Under the pieces are notes generated by a model. That model did not search any database and was not told the DNA's origin. It saw only the letters and a program-made list of their open reading frames with translations. Positions 37,411 through 44,989 of a DNA stretch of 64,000 nucleotides are shown in pieces. The stretch comes from Siderastrea radians (lineage: Eukaryota > Cnidaria > Anthozoa > Scleractinia > Rhizangiidae), in contig OZ024892.1 of NCBI GenBank assembly GCA_964017195.1, positions 10,152,866 to 10,216,865 on the forward strand. The letters are read 5' to 3'. Each line of letters opens with the position of its first letter. Position 1 is the stretch's first letter. The position numbers and the translations under genes are program-made.

Positions 37411-38009
37411 TTGGCACTGAAGTTGGTTCGAAATGTTACAATGACAACATGGCCAAATTCGCTGAGTAGCACTTGTTTTGCCCCTTGTCAACAATCGAAG
37501 GAGTAGAGAACGGCCAAATATTTTTACATATTCTCAGAGCGGAAGGATGGAGCTTGCCGCTGATATGCAGTTTAACTTGTGAGTACGAGCCACTTTTGAT
37601 ATTTTACTACATAAAGTTGAGGTAAATTTGACCTAGCCTTTAACGTCCAAAATAGCCAAACTTTAGATCCTCGTCTCTTACTTGATAATCAAAGTTGTTC
37701 AATCCAGTTCATTCAGTTTAAAAGGCCAATTCCTATTGTTTACAAGTATCGTTATTTTAGCGATGTAGCTGCAATATTTGTATAAGAGCGAATGGTTGGA
37801 CTTTACCAAATTTCACGATCCGGCCAATGGCCGCCGAGGCCACCAGGAGGTGTAAAAAGTTTTCATTCAGATTTCATAAAGAAAGCAATTTTTCTCCAGT
37901 CTAATTTCATATTTGTTACTAACTTATAATAAGAAATTACTGGAGGGATTTTGAGCGAATTCTATTCAATGAGGAAAATTAAGTTTGTGGATCTAAGAGA
38001 GACAGTCAC
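37411..38009. repeat. TTAA transposon, right terminal inverted repeat (599 bp)
   Basis: Inverted partner of 28501-29099. It ends ...GAGAGACAGTCAC directly before TTAA. Confidence 0.9.
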
Positions 38010-38013
38010 TTAA
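38010..38013. repeat. TTAA target-site duplication, right
   Basis: TTAA adjoining the transposon end CAGTCAC. Matches 28497-28500. Confidence 0.85.
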
Positions 38014-39233
38014 GCTCTGAGCATAGAGACTTGAGACCAAGGAGGACTGCTTTGATCTCCAAGTAGTTTATGTGGGACACTCTCTCTGGAAGAATTATCA
38101 ATGACACTTCCCCATCCTTCTAGAGAGCTATCACACTTAAGGGTTAGTTTTGGTTCTGGCAGCATAACTGGGCATGGGTCATTGTCAACATGCTCAAGCC
38201 AACAGGTACGGTCCTTCTTTGCTAGTTCAGAAATGTGCATATGATCATCGTGATTCCAACCATTCTGTTTCAAGACATCAGTTTTGTCATTTTCAAGTGC
38301 GCGATAATACAATGGTGCATATTTTACTCCTGGGAAACAGGAGACCATGAGGCCAAAAACTGACGCAACCTCTCTTATCAGGGGCTTTTCCTTTTTAAGA
38401 GCTGACATATGGCTGTTTTAACCTTCTCAGCTTTGTCTGACTTCATAGAGACTGTCATAGTCAAAGAGTCTAAGATGAACCCTAGAAAAGTTACCTTTTG
38501 AGAAGGTACAAGTTGGGATTTCTCCTTATTGATAGTGAAGCCAGGGATTTGAACAATGTCATTGTCTGGTGAAGGTGCTCTATCAATGTTTTTGGTCATC
38601 TGCCAAGAGGATGATGTCATCTATATAGACAATGACGAGCACACTGTGTCCCCTTAACACAGCTAAAGCAGGTTTAAGGAGCTTCCTAAAAATTCTCGGC
38701 GCACTGAAAAGTCCATTTGGAAGACATACAAATTCATAAAGTTAGCCCCCATGCTCCAAACGTAGGTACTTCCTATCCTCTGTTGCTATAAGAACAGAGT
38801 AGTAGGCATCTTTTAGGTCTAAAACAGCCATCCAACAATTGGGTTTCATAAGTTGGACAGCAGACTGCAATGAGTCCATCTTAAAATGGTGATAAACAAT
38901 ATACTCATTGAGCTTTTTCAAATTTAGAATGAGGCGATGAGAGTCATCTTTTTTAGGCCTTGTAAATATGGTTGAAATAAACTCGCCAACACTATGAGAG
39001 GCTTTTGTAATGACCCCTTTTGATAAGAGTTTATTAATTTCACAAGAAATAATTTGTGCCTCTTTGCTAGAGACATTAATCCCTCTAGGCGCTTTGGTTT
39101 GGCAAGGAGGTTCAAGAAACTCAAGCTGACAGCCCATAACAATGTTAACAATTCGTTCATCAGAGGTTAGTGCTTTCCAGGCATTAACATGCTTTGCTAT
39201 GTTTCCAGTTGTAAAAGTTTTTGAATATGACAA
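38014..39233 (-). pseudogene. DIRS reverse transcriptase and N-terminal RNase H (stops and frameshifts)
   Basis: Starting at 39233 the minus strand encodes the RT entry: ITKASHSVGEFISTIFTRPK, then DDSHRLILNLKKLNEYI and the palm motif AVLDLKDAYYSV. A stop follows at about 38742. In the same gene a YIDD box is legible near 38630, with in-frame stops soon after, then NKEKSQLVPSQKVTFLGF (the thumb/LGF motif). RNase H begins with KLTLKCDSSLEGWG (catalytic Asp). The Gypsy-like RT with DIRS neighbours identifies the class. Several nonsense changes show it is dead. Confidence 0.85.
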
Positions 39234-39324
39234 AGAACATGTACTTACCGTGCTAGTAGCTGGCGGTAAGTGCTCTACTGGCTTGGGCGAGAGCGCTTGT
39301 TGTCCCTGTTCCCCTGACCTTTGC
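39234..39324 (-). pseudogene. DIRS gag, C-terminal tip (cut off by the Polinton)
   Basis: Minus-strand codons just below the Polinton read a short basic tail (KGQGNRDNKRSRPSQ) and stop at about 39280. They are in frame with codons beyond the Polinton's other end (60209 upward), sharing the single ancestral GCTTCC. The remaining bases up to 39234 are spacer before the RT start. Confidence 0.7.
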
Positions 39325-39330
39325 GCTTCC
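39325..39330. repeat. Polinton 6-bp target-site duplication, left
   Basis: GCTTCC directly before the element's AGTAGTAAAGGG end; identical to 60203-60208. Six-base duplications and AG ends are hallmarks of Polinton/Maverick integration. Confidence 0.92.
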
Positions 39331-40065
39331 AGTAGTAAAGGGCGCCCAGATAGGACTTTTCCTGGCTTCTGATTGGTCGAGAGCGAGAGGAACTTCCGGT
39401 GACGTCACTTCCGGTGTGAGAAACCGCGGACCAGTAAAATAGGATCGCGGGCTCATGGGAACTGGAAGTCACGTGGTTTAGGATGGGAAACCGCTGACCA
39501 GTGGAAAAAAAGGGATCGCGGGCTCATGGGAACTGGAAGTCACGTGGTTTAAGATGGGAAACCGCTGACCAGTGGAAAAAAAGGGATCGCGGGCTCAAGA
39601 TGGGTAAAAACCGCTGACCAGTCTGAAAAAAGGATCGTGGGCTCAGGAAAACCGCGGAGAAAACGCGGGCTCAAAAGTCCAAAGTCCAAATGGAGGAACG
39701 GGGGTGATCCTTGGAGTAAAAACACAGAAAAATAAATACCTTTTATTGAATAAAGTGTCATGGAACATGTTTTATTAGTCCTTCATTTTTTGTTAACAAT
39801 AAGTGAGAAAAATAAATGAGTCCTTTTACGAGAAGCTGATGCAAGTTTTCATCCGGGCAATGGCTTGGGTTTTGGTGTGCCCCAGAAAGTAGAGGGTTTT
39901 GCGGTGGGGCTCATAGCGATCTTGGAGTTCTCCCCAGAATCCTTGCAGGGCGTTGCCGTCTTGGTAGCAAATCCCATACCACAAAGGATTGTCTTTCCAA
40001 TCGGTCTTGACATGCTGGACAAACTCCGGGTCTTCTTTCCATTCTTCATGGAGGACTTCATGGAT
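39331..40065. repeat. Polinton left terminal inverted repeat
   Basis: Nearly identical to the reverse complement of 59466-60202. Identity stops at about 40065, inside the RING-like gene, where the two arms diverge abruptly. The very high similarity between arms compared with the diverged inner inverted copies suggests recent homogenisation or a recent insertion. Confidence 0.92.
39422..39665. repeat. Iterated motifs inside the left terminal repeat
   Basis: Five decaying copies of a unit beginning ACCGCTGACCAGT (first copy ACCGCGGACCAGT) and containing GGATCGCGGGCTCA. The first three units are about 70 bases and include GGAACTGGAAGTCACGTGGT. The same array occurs inverted in the right repeat. 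Repeated motifs in the ends could serve as integrase or terminal-protein binding sites; this is inference. Confidence 0.8.
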
Positions 40066-40203
40066 GACAAGAGGAGCGTGGCAGGTAGAGCATAGGTTCT
40101 GTTGGTTGGCACAGGCGACATGACAAGGAAGACCACAGCACTTCAACGTGGTATAATTGGCGAGAGGTGTCAAACAGATCACACAGGGGTTCGGTTGCGC
40201 CAT
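39826..40203 (-). CDS. RING-like zinc protein of the Polinton (left copy, intact)
   Basis: 125 codons from MAQPNPC. Residues 7-45 carry a RING-type spacing: CVICL, CCGLPCHVAC, CSTCHAPL (Cys-x2-Cys ... Cys-Cys-x3-Cys-His-x2-Cys ... Cys-x2-Cys). The rest (WKEDPEFVQHVKTDWKDNPL, then LWYGICYQDG) is unfamiliar. RING proteins usually act as E3 ubiquitin ligases, and a virus-like element could use one against host factors, but activity is inferred only. The start codon overlaps the stop of the 65-codon gene upstream. The C-terminal two thirds lie within the terminal inverted repeat and so occur twice. Confidence 0.7.
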   Translation of the reverse strand: MAQPNPCVICLTPLANYTTLKCCGLPCHVACANQQNLCSTCHAPLVIHEVLHEEWKEDPEFVQHVKTDWKDNPLWYGICYQDGNALQGFWGELQDRYEPHRKTLYFLGHTKTQAIARMKTCISFS

Positions 40204-40400
40204 CAGTCCAAAGGATCAAAGAGCGGATTGGTCAAGAGCTGAAATTCGGTGGGGGAGATGATGCCTTCCTGACAGAGTCGAACCACTTCTTGATAAGGGA
40301 GTTGGTACCGTAAAGGTTGGACCAGGCTTCGGATTTCTTTTCGGATTTCTCCTAGACGTTGTAGGATTTTCACGGCTTTCGGGCTGACCTTATCGTCCAT
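40203..40400 (-). CDS. Small helical protein, 65 aa (paralogue 1)
   Basis: Starts MDDKVSPKAVKILQRLGEIR and ends FQLLTNPLFDPLD. It is clearly related to the next gene upstream (40401-40598): both have MDD-x-V-x-SP, an RL-rich helix, and S-x-x-E-x-x-LLT near the end. Predicted all-helical, function unknown. It overlaps the RING-like gene by a few bases, and the stop/start arrangement repeats between all three minus-strand genes here. Confidence 0.65.
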   Translation of the reverse strand: MDDKVSPKAVKILQRLGEIRKEIRSLVQPLRYQLPYQEVVRLCQEGIISPTEFQLLTNPLFDPLD

Positions 40401-40598
40401 TCACCACCGGTAGAAGTGTTTCAACGTTAATAAGCACAATTCGTTCCGACTGAGATGTTTGGTACTGTGAAGACGAAGCAGTTCAAAATACGAAGCTTTG
40501 AAACGGATCTCCTCCAAATCTTTTTCCAGTTGAGTCAACAAGGTGCGTAGACGGTCAATCACTTGTTGGGCTTCTGGACTGAGGACTGGATCATCCAT
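40401..40598 (-). CDS. Small helical protein, 65 aa (paralogue 2)
   Basis: Starts MDDPVLSPEAQQVIDRLRTL and ends CLLTLKHFYRW. Same length as its downstream paralogue, adjacent with no spacer, so a tandem duplication. First gene of the leftward unit, read from the divergent promoter at 40600-40800. Function unknown. Confidence 0.65.
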   Translation of the reverse strand: MDDPVLSPEAQQVIDRLRTLLTQLEKDLEEIRFKASYFELLRLHSTKHLSRNELCLLTLKHFYRW

Positions 40599-40857
40599 TT
40601 GAGTGTGAAAGAGGGAAGGGACCGGTGGGTTTTTTATAGAGAAACAAAAGGGTCACGTGGGAGGGAAGGGACCAATGAGATAAAGGCCCATCATGCTTTG
40701 GGAGGGGACGGGGTGGGGGGACCCCCCTCCCCCCTCCTTAGATAGACCATGAGGCATTGCGCGGATCAGGGGGTATATAAGTCAAGGGAGACCACAGGAC
40801 GTCACTCTTAGCTTTGAGCCGGTCCTTGTGGACTTATGTTCTTTGGTGAAGTGGAAA
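40599..40857. promoter_or_regulatory. Divergent promoter of the left arm, with G-rich hairpin
   Basis: A leftward TATA box (TATAAAAA on the minus strand, 40638-40631) serves the small genes, and a rightward TATATAA at 40774-40780 serves the gene at 40858. Between them lie GTCACGTG (E-box-like), GGGACCAATGAG (CCAAT) and a G-run/C-run segment at about 40699-40736 able to form a hairpin or G-quadruplex. A diverged inverted copy of this whole block is at 55340-55545. Confidence 0.75.
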
Positions 40858-41400
40858 ATGTCTGAAACGAGAAGGCGGTTGGGCTGTCTAGCCAGCGAGA
40901 TGAACGGCGAGATGAACGTGGGAGGAGAAGAGTACTTGAGGAGGAGAGCGGGAGAGGAGTTGAACCCCTTGGACCGCCACACGAGACGAGTGAGGGAAAG
41001 GCGGGAAGAAGCGTGGCGCCCCCTGAACAAAGATCGCGTGGGGGCGTTCATCCGCATGTTGGTTCTTTACGCGGTGGAAATGGAGAATGGGCACCCCCGT
41101 GGGCCACACCCAGAGATTGTCAAGATCTTACAAAAGACCCTTAGAACAAGGATCATCCCATGGATTCATTTTAGGTTAGCGTACACCCTGGAGGAGAGGC
41201 GGTGGCCGATCACCCTGGCCCAGTTCCGCGAAGTGAATCGCTACTTGGTGGACCACCTGCCGCGGGTCCATGCGGCGGACCAATGGGATGCCATTCGTTA
41301 TTTTTACGAGGAAGTGATCCGCCAAAGGGACGAACTGAAGCGCCTCGATGAACTGGAAAGGGGGGCCATGGAGTCCGTAAGGCGTTGCTTAGGACAATGA
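40858..41400 (+). CDS. Hypothetical Polinton protein, 180 aa, helical
   Basis: ATG at 40858 follows the TATA box by about 80 bases; an upstream GTG in frame is less likely. The protein is strongly charged and helical (EEYLRRRAGEELNPLDRHTR, later LEERRWPITLAQFREVNRYL) and ends with GAMESVRRCLG. I do not recognise it. The last about 60 codons have a diverged, frameshifted homologue at 56591-56768 on the opposite strand of the right arm, so the gene family is present twice. Confidence 0.6.
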   Translation: MSETRRRLGCLASEMNGEMNVGGEEYLRRRAGEELNPLDRHTRRVRERREEAWRPLNKDRVGAFIRMLVLYAVEMENGHPRGPHPEIVKILQKTLRTRIIPWIHFRLAYTLEERRWPITLAQFREVNRYLVDHLPRVHAADQWDAIRYFYEEVIRQRDELKRLDELERGAMESVRRCLGQ

Positions 41401-41659
41401 ACATTTTTGATTCCTGTTGAGTTGATTGTGAGTCAAGGCAACTGTGAGTCAAGAGCAACTATTTATGATGAACGTGCAAAACCAGTGTTGTCAGTTTTTT
41501 AAAATTTTTAATTAAAAAGAGTTCATGTTTTTTACAAAGGGTAGTTGGTCTTCTTTGCCACGCAGGGGCGTTCCTATGTACAATTGGAAAAAACTACAAT
41601 TGGAAAAATAAAAACTAAAAAAGGGACTATGTACAAATTCAAAAAGTAAAAACTAAAAA
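41401..41659. other. Convergent 3' ends with poly(A) signals
   Basis: Spacer between two convergent genes. It is AT-rich, with AATAAA-type motifs on the minus strand and repeated AAAAACTAAAAA phrases. A diverged inverted copy is at 56375-56590. No gene seen. Confidence 0.6.
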
Positions 41660-42352
41660 TTACAAATGAAAGTCTTCGAGTTCCATACGTAATTGATCAA
41701 TGTTCTCGGGGAGACAGAAGGTGCGGTTGAACAAGGCTTGAATTTCGGCTCGGGTTTTCTCGTCCACGTCCCGGGATCCTACCACGGCACTGCTTTGATG
41801 AAGGGTGGGTTTTTTGGGGCCCCAAGGAACAAATTGACTGCCAGTGACTAGGGTGGCGGCATTTTCGTTGACTTGGTAGTAATGGTCCGAACGGTACCAC
41901 GTTTGACTGGGAATGTCAAAGAGATAGACGGGTTTGCCTTGATCCATAGCCAATTGCACGGTCCAACCGGTACCCCCTTTCACGCGTTTATGATCCGGTT
42001 CCAAGATGCCAAAGGCATAGATGGTATGGGCTTTCTTGGCCAATAAATAATTGCGCTGCAGCAATTGCAGGGTGTAAAAGTGACTGGGCATTTTTTTGCC
42101 TAGTTTCTCCGCCGCCTGGTGAAGATGGGGATTGGCTAGCATCAGCACTTCCACCGTAGAAGGGGTGATGAACGTGGCTCGAGGATGGTTTGGGGGGACC
42201 AGGACTTCGAGCTGCATCCCAAAGTGTTTGGCTTGTTCTTCGACGAGAGCATCCGTACCTTTGGCTCCCCCGGTGTAGACCACATGTCCATGACCCACTT
42301 GCAGTTCCAAGGCACCGAGATCTTGTTCTCCGATCATGATGTCTGGGGGCAT
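41660..42352 (-). CDS. SLOG-superfamily nucleotide-binding protein with apparently permuted motif order
   Basis: 230 codons from the first ATG (42352); a TTG ten codons upstream is also open. Motifs: VVYTGGAKGTDALVEEQAKH (residues 24-43, the Gly-rich nucleotide loop), YAFG near 112, and VKGGTGWTVQLAMDQGKPVY (124-143). All are typical of YspA/DprA-like SLOG domains. The segment AVVGSRDVDEKTRAEIQALF, which in ordinary SLOG proteins is the first strand and helix, is instead at residues 189-208. The domain therefore seems circularly permuted. SLOG proteins bind nucleotides or ADP-ribose derivatives and act in signalling or base-modified nucleotide handling. The role here is unknown. A TATA-like CTATTTAAG (minus, about 42399) precedes it. 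Confidence 0.78.
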   Translation of the reverse strand: MPPDIMIGEQDLGALELQVGHGHVVYTGGAKGTDALVEEQAKHFGMQLEVLVPPNHPRATFITPSTVEVLMLANPHLHQAAEKLGKKMPSHFYTLQLLQRNYLLAKKAHTIYAFGILEPDHKRVKGGTGWTVQLAMDQGKPVYLFDIPSQTWYRSDHYYQVNENAATLVTGSQFVPWGPKKPTLHQSSAVVGSRDVDEKTRAEIQALFNRTFCLPENIDQLRMELEDFHL

Positions 42353-42394
42353 GGCTTGGGAGAATGAGGATGTAGGGAGCAAGGGACCCTCTTA

Positions 42395-42545
42395 AATAGG
42401 AACACCTGACCAATGGGAAGACAAGAGGGCCTTATAAGGTCATAACAAGCTGACCAATGGGACGAGGAGACGTCCTTATAAGGGCATGAAAAGCTGACCA
42501 ATGACAGCGTAGGGGTATGGGTATAAAAAGGCAGGGGCGGGTGAA
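42395..42545. promoter_or_regulatory. Divergent promoter with three 44-bp CCAAT repeats
   Basis: TGACCAAT occurs at 42407, 42451 and 42495, exactly 44 bases apart; the first two are each followed by CCTTATAAG-type sequence. TATAAAAAG at 42522-42530 lies 36 bases before the rightward ATG at 42566. Similar GACCAAT motifs precede other units of the element (40664 and 57848). Confidence 0.75.
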
Positions 42546-42565
42546 AAAAAAAAATCGTGAGCACG

Positions 42566-43459
42566 ATGTCAGACGATCGGAAGAGAAAGACAACCCATCC
42601 CCCAGAGGGGAAGAAGAAGAAGAAGACGATTCAAACGATGACGCCCGTGGACTGTGATCCGGTGGTAGGGGAGGTGGTGGAAGATACCCGAGCGGCGGTG
42701 GAAGATATGATGAAAGAATTGAATGACATGGCGGAGCAATCTACACCCCAATTCACTCTGATGACCGTGTTTGACAATGAGGTGGGCCATTATCCAATCA
42801 AAGACAACAAGGAAAAGGTGGACTATATGGTATGCCCTTGCCATGACGTGCGTTTGGAGGCCCGAGAATCTCAAAAGGGATGGAAGTATGTGAAATGTCC
42901 CATCCAACCCTGTTTGCTGTTTTGTGGCCAAGATCAAGCCCTGGAGTATATGAAAGCCGTGTATAGTCAACCTCATGTAGAAGTGTTGGACATGTGGACT
43001 TGTTTGCAGTGTTTTTGCCGGGAACCCGCCACGCTGCAACAGAGCCATTCGACCCAGAACCCCGATCGTTTGTTTCTGAATTGTTCCAAGAAAACGTGTG
43101 CCTTCTTCCGGTGGGCCGATCAACCCTTGGGTCCCAAGTACTGGAGTTGGTTTCATGACAACCCGCCCAAGAAAGCCGACCAACAAGCGGAATCTCCTTT
43201 GTCCACCCGTGATGCGCAAGGGTATCCCAAGCGGGGCTATGACATCCCAGGCCCGCCCCCTCGAGCCCCCAGGAAAGAGGATCGGCCCCTGACAGATTAT
43301 GAGAAACAATTGTTGCGAGAAATTCAAGAGCTCAAGAACCGTCAAGAAATGATGGTGGCCCCAGCACCACCACCCCCCAAGTACAGTGACAGTGTGGAGA
43401 ACTGGCAGAAAGATCTCGAGACCGTCGCCTGTGGTCGTCATCGTCTAGGTCTCTTTTAA
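42566..43459 (+). CDS. Zinc-finger protein with GRF-type finger
   Basis: 297 codons from ATG 42566 (an upstream GTG is in frame). The N-terminus is Lys/Arg-rich (KRKTT, KKKKKT), nuclear-signal-like. A first Cys cluster (CPCHDVRL ... KCPIQPC, about residues 90-116) is followed by WTCLQCFCREPA ... LNCSKKTCAFFRWADQP (about 145-187). The latter is the GRF zinc-finger pattern: C-x-C, then C-x4-5-C, then FxWAD. GRF fingers bind single-stranded nucleic acid in repair enzymes. A Pro-rich linker and a C-terminal coiled segment (YEKQLLREIQELKNRQEMM) follow. It may be a replication or packaging accessory. Confidence 0.75.
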   Translation: MSDDRKRKTTHPPEGKKKKKTIQTMTPVDCDPVVGEVVEDTRAAVEDMMKELNDMAEQSTPQFTLMTVFDNEVGHYPIKDNKEKVDYMVCPCHDVRLEARESQKGWKYVKCPIQPCLLFCGQDQALEYMKAVYSQPHVEVLDMWTCLQCFCREPATLQQSHSTQNPDRLFLNCSKKTCAFFRWADQPLGPKYWSWFHDNPPKKADQQAESPLSTRDAQGYPKRGYDIPGPPPRAPRKEDRPLTDYEKQLLREIQELKNRQEMMVAPAPPPPKYSDSVENWQKDLETVACGRHRLGLF

Positions 43460-43505
43460 ATGGTTTAAAAAAGGAGTAGGAATAAAATTTTTTTTTATTT
43501 AGTCC
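43460..43505 (+). terminator. Poly(A) signal between genes
   Basis: GGAATAAAATTTTTTTTTAT lies between the GRF-finger gene and the next start; AATAAA is a plausible cleavage signal for the first unit. Confidence 0.5.
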
Positions 43506-43877
43506 ATGGAGTCTGCTGTGTGGATGTCTTATGCGTGGGAGGGTCTGTTGTCCCTGGTGGATTGGCAATGCCATCAAACCCTGTGCCAAGTGTTATATGA
43601 TCACCAACCCGGGGCCAAGATCCCGATTCCTCCCTGTCCCGAGGACACGCACCCTCTCCACATCTTTGAAGAAACCCACGTGGATCGTAACCTGTATCGA
43701 TGGGTGGTGTTTGTTTTATGGTTAAAAGCCCACCCAGACGCCTGGCGATGGTATCGAATCATTCAAAAGGCGCATCCCCACACCATCCCCACCATATCGA
43801 CGTTATGGGATGAATGCCAGAACGTATGGCCCCTCGAAAGAAAACTCAACGCTGGTCAACAACAACAACAAAGTTGA
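43506..43877 (+). CDS. Hypothetical Polinton protein, 123 aa, Trp-rich
   Basis: Starts MESAVWMSYAWEGLL. It has many Trp, Cys and His residues (WQCHQTLC, RWVVFVLWLKAHPDAWRWY) and ends with a Gln run. It overlaps the integrase start by 64 bases in another frame. Not recognised. A helical or DNA-binding role is possible but unsupported. Confidence 0.55.
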   Translation: MESAVWMSYAWEGLLSLVDWQCHQTLCQVLYDHQPGAKIPIPPCPEDTHPLHIFEETHVDRNLYRWVVFVLWLKAHPDAWRWYRIIQKAHPHTIPTISTLWDECQNVWPLERKLNAGQQQQQS

Positions 43878-44989
43878 AGAGAACCAAACGCCCTGTCTCG
43901 TCCACGAAGAAGAAAAGCCAGGTCTCGCAACAATGGTTAAGCCGTTACCATGATCCTAGCGCCCCGGGGAGTTTACGTGGGGTGCAACGGTTTGCCAAAG
44001 CCCAGGGTCTCCCATTGAAAAAAGCCCAACGACTCTTGGAACAGGATGTGGGCTACACCTTGCATAAACCCCGACGTCGTCGTTTTGCTACCTTACCCGT
44101 GGTCGTAGGGGGGTTGGACGATCAATGGGCCGCGGATTTAGTGGAAGTGCAACGGTTGGCTAAACATAATCGGGGTATACGCTACTTATTGACCGTCGTG
44201 GATGTCTTGTCCAAGTACGCGTGGGTCCAACCGTTGAAAACCAAAACCGGGGTGGCCCTCGTGAAAGCCTTTGAGAAGATTGTGAGACAAGGAGGACGAC
44301 ACCCCAATCGATTGCAAACGGATCGAGGGAAAGAATTTTACAATCGGACCTTTCAACGATGGGTGGAGGAGCAAGACATTCACCATTTTTCCACCGAAGG
44401 GGATGCCAAAGCCAGTGTGGTGGAACGATTTAACCGCACCTTGAAAGAACGGTTGTACCGTTATTTGACCGCGGCCAACACCTTACGCTTTGACAATGTC
44501 TTACCCCAGTTGGTGCAAGGGTATAATGCCACGCGTCATCGAAGTATTGGCATGCCCCCCGAAGACGTGACGTGGGACAACGAAGAAGCCGTGTGGAAAC
44601 GATTGTACAGCAAACGATTGAAAGGCTACAAAAAACCTCAATTCAAAGTGGGGGATCGGGTGCGTCTCAACACGATTCATCGGACCTTTGAAAAAGGCTA
44701 TCTCCCCGGTTGGACCGAAGAAGTGTTTGTGGTGCATCGTGTGATCCCGGGCCCCGTGCCCACCTATAAGATTCACGAATGGGATGAGACCCCCATCCAA
44801 GGTACGTTTTATGAAGAGGATTTACAAAAAGTCCAGGTGTCCGACGTGTTTCGCATCGAAAAGGTACTTAAGCGTCAAAAAGATCGTTGGTTGGTCAAGT
44901 GGAAAGGGTGGCCCGACAAGTACAATAGTTGGATTGCTCGTGGTGACGTGACATCCCTTCGACCGCGCAAACGACGCCGACGACGATGA
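43814..44989 (+). CDS. Retrovirus-like integrase with C-terminal chromodomain
   Basis: 391 codons. The basic N-terminus is followed by the RNase-H-fold catalytic core: WAADLVEV (Asp108), RLQTDRGKEF (Asp170) and KASVVERFNRTLKERL (Glu204), the DDE set with the usual spacing. YNATRHRSIGMPPEDV is the conserved region after the core, and KVGDRVRLN an SH3-like barrel. A chromodomain (DVFRIEKVLKRQKDRW, then LVKWKGW) ends the protein with a poly-Arg tail. Polinton integrases insert the linear DNA and create 6-bp duplications, matching the GCTTCC flanks. The chromodomain may guide insertion to methylated histones. The frame is intact. The stop overlaps the next start (ATGA). Confidence 0.95.
   Translation: MPERMAPRKKTQRWSTTTTKLKRTKRPVSSTKKKSQVSQQWLSRYHDPSAPGSLRGVQRFAKAQGLPLKKAQRLLEQDVGYTLHKPRRRRFATLPVVVGGLDDQWAADLVEVQRLAKHNRGIRYLLTVVDVLSKYAWVQPLKTKTGVALVKAFEKIVRQGGRHPNRLQTDRGKEFYNRTFQRWVEEQDIHHFSTEGDAKASVVERFNRTLKERLYRYLTAANTLRFDNVLPQLVQGYNATRHRSIGMPPEDVTWDNEEAVWKRLYSKRLKGYKKPQFKVGDRVRLNTIHRTFEKGYLPGWTEEVFVVHRVIPGPVPTYKIHEWDETPIQGTFYEEDLQKVQVSDVFRIEKVLKRQKDRWLVKWKGWPDKYNSWIARGDVTSLRPRKRRRRR

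Larger units (their letters stand above)
28501..38009 (-). mobile_element. TTAA-target DNA transposon, 9,509 bp, 599-bp terminal inverted repeats
   Basis: Ends are GTGACTGTCTCTC and its complement, with TTAA on both sides. Terminal inverted repeats run 28501-29099 and 37411-38009. It carries a two-exon gene of about 1,110 codons on the minus strand. It interrupts the RNase H frame of the DIRS element, and the frame is restored on removal with one TTAA. TTAA targeting is known for piggyBac, Kolobok and Sola3 elements. The protein does not look like piggyBac, so Kolobok/Sola3-like or an unnamed superfamily is more likely. Confidence 0.88.

Noticed and set aside
28497..38013. piggyBac assignment from TTAA target sites
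   Set aside because: The ends are GTGACTG rather than CCC/GGG-like, the inverted repeats are 599 bp, and the protein lacks piggyBac-like motifs.
42569..43441. 290-codon open frame antisense to the GRF-finger gene
   Set aside because: It mirrors the codon structure of the plus-strand gene, has no recognisable motif, and the plus strand has promoter, zinc motifs and poly(A) support.
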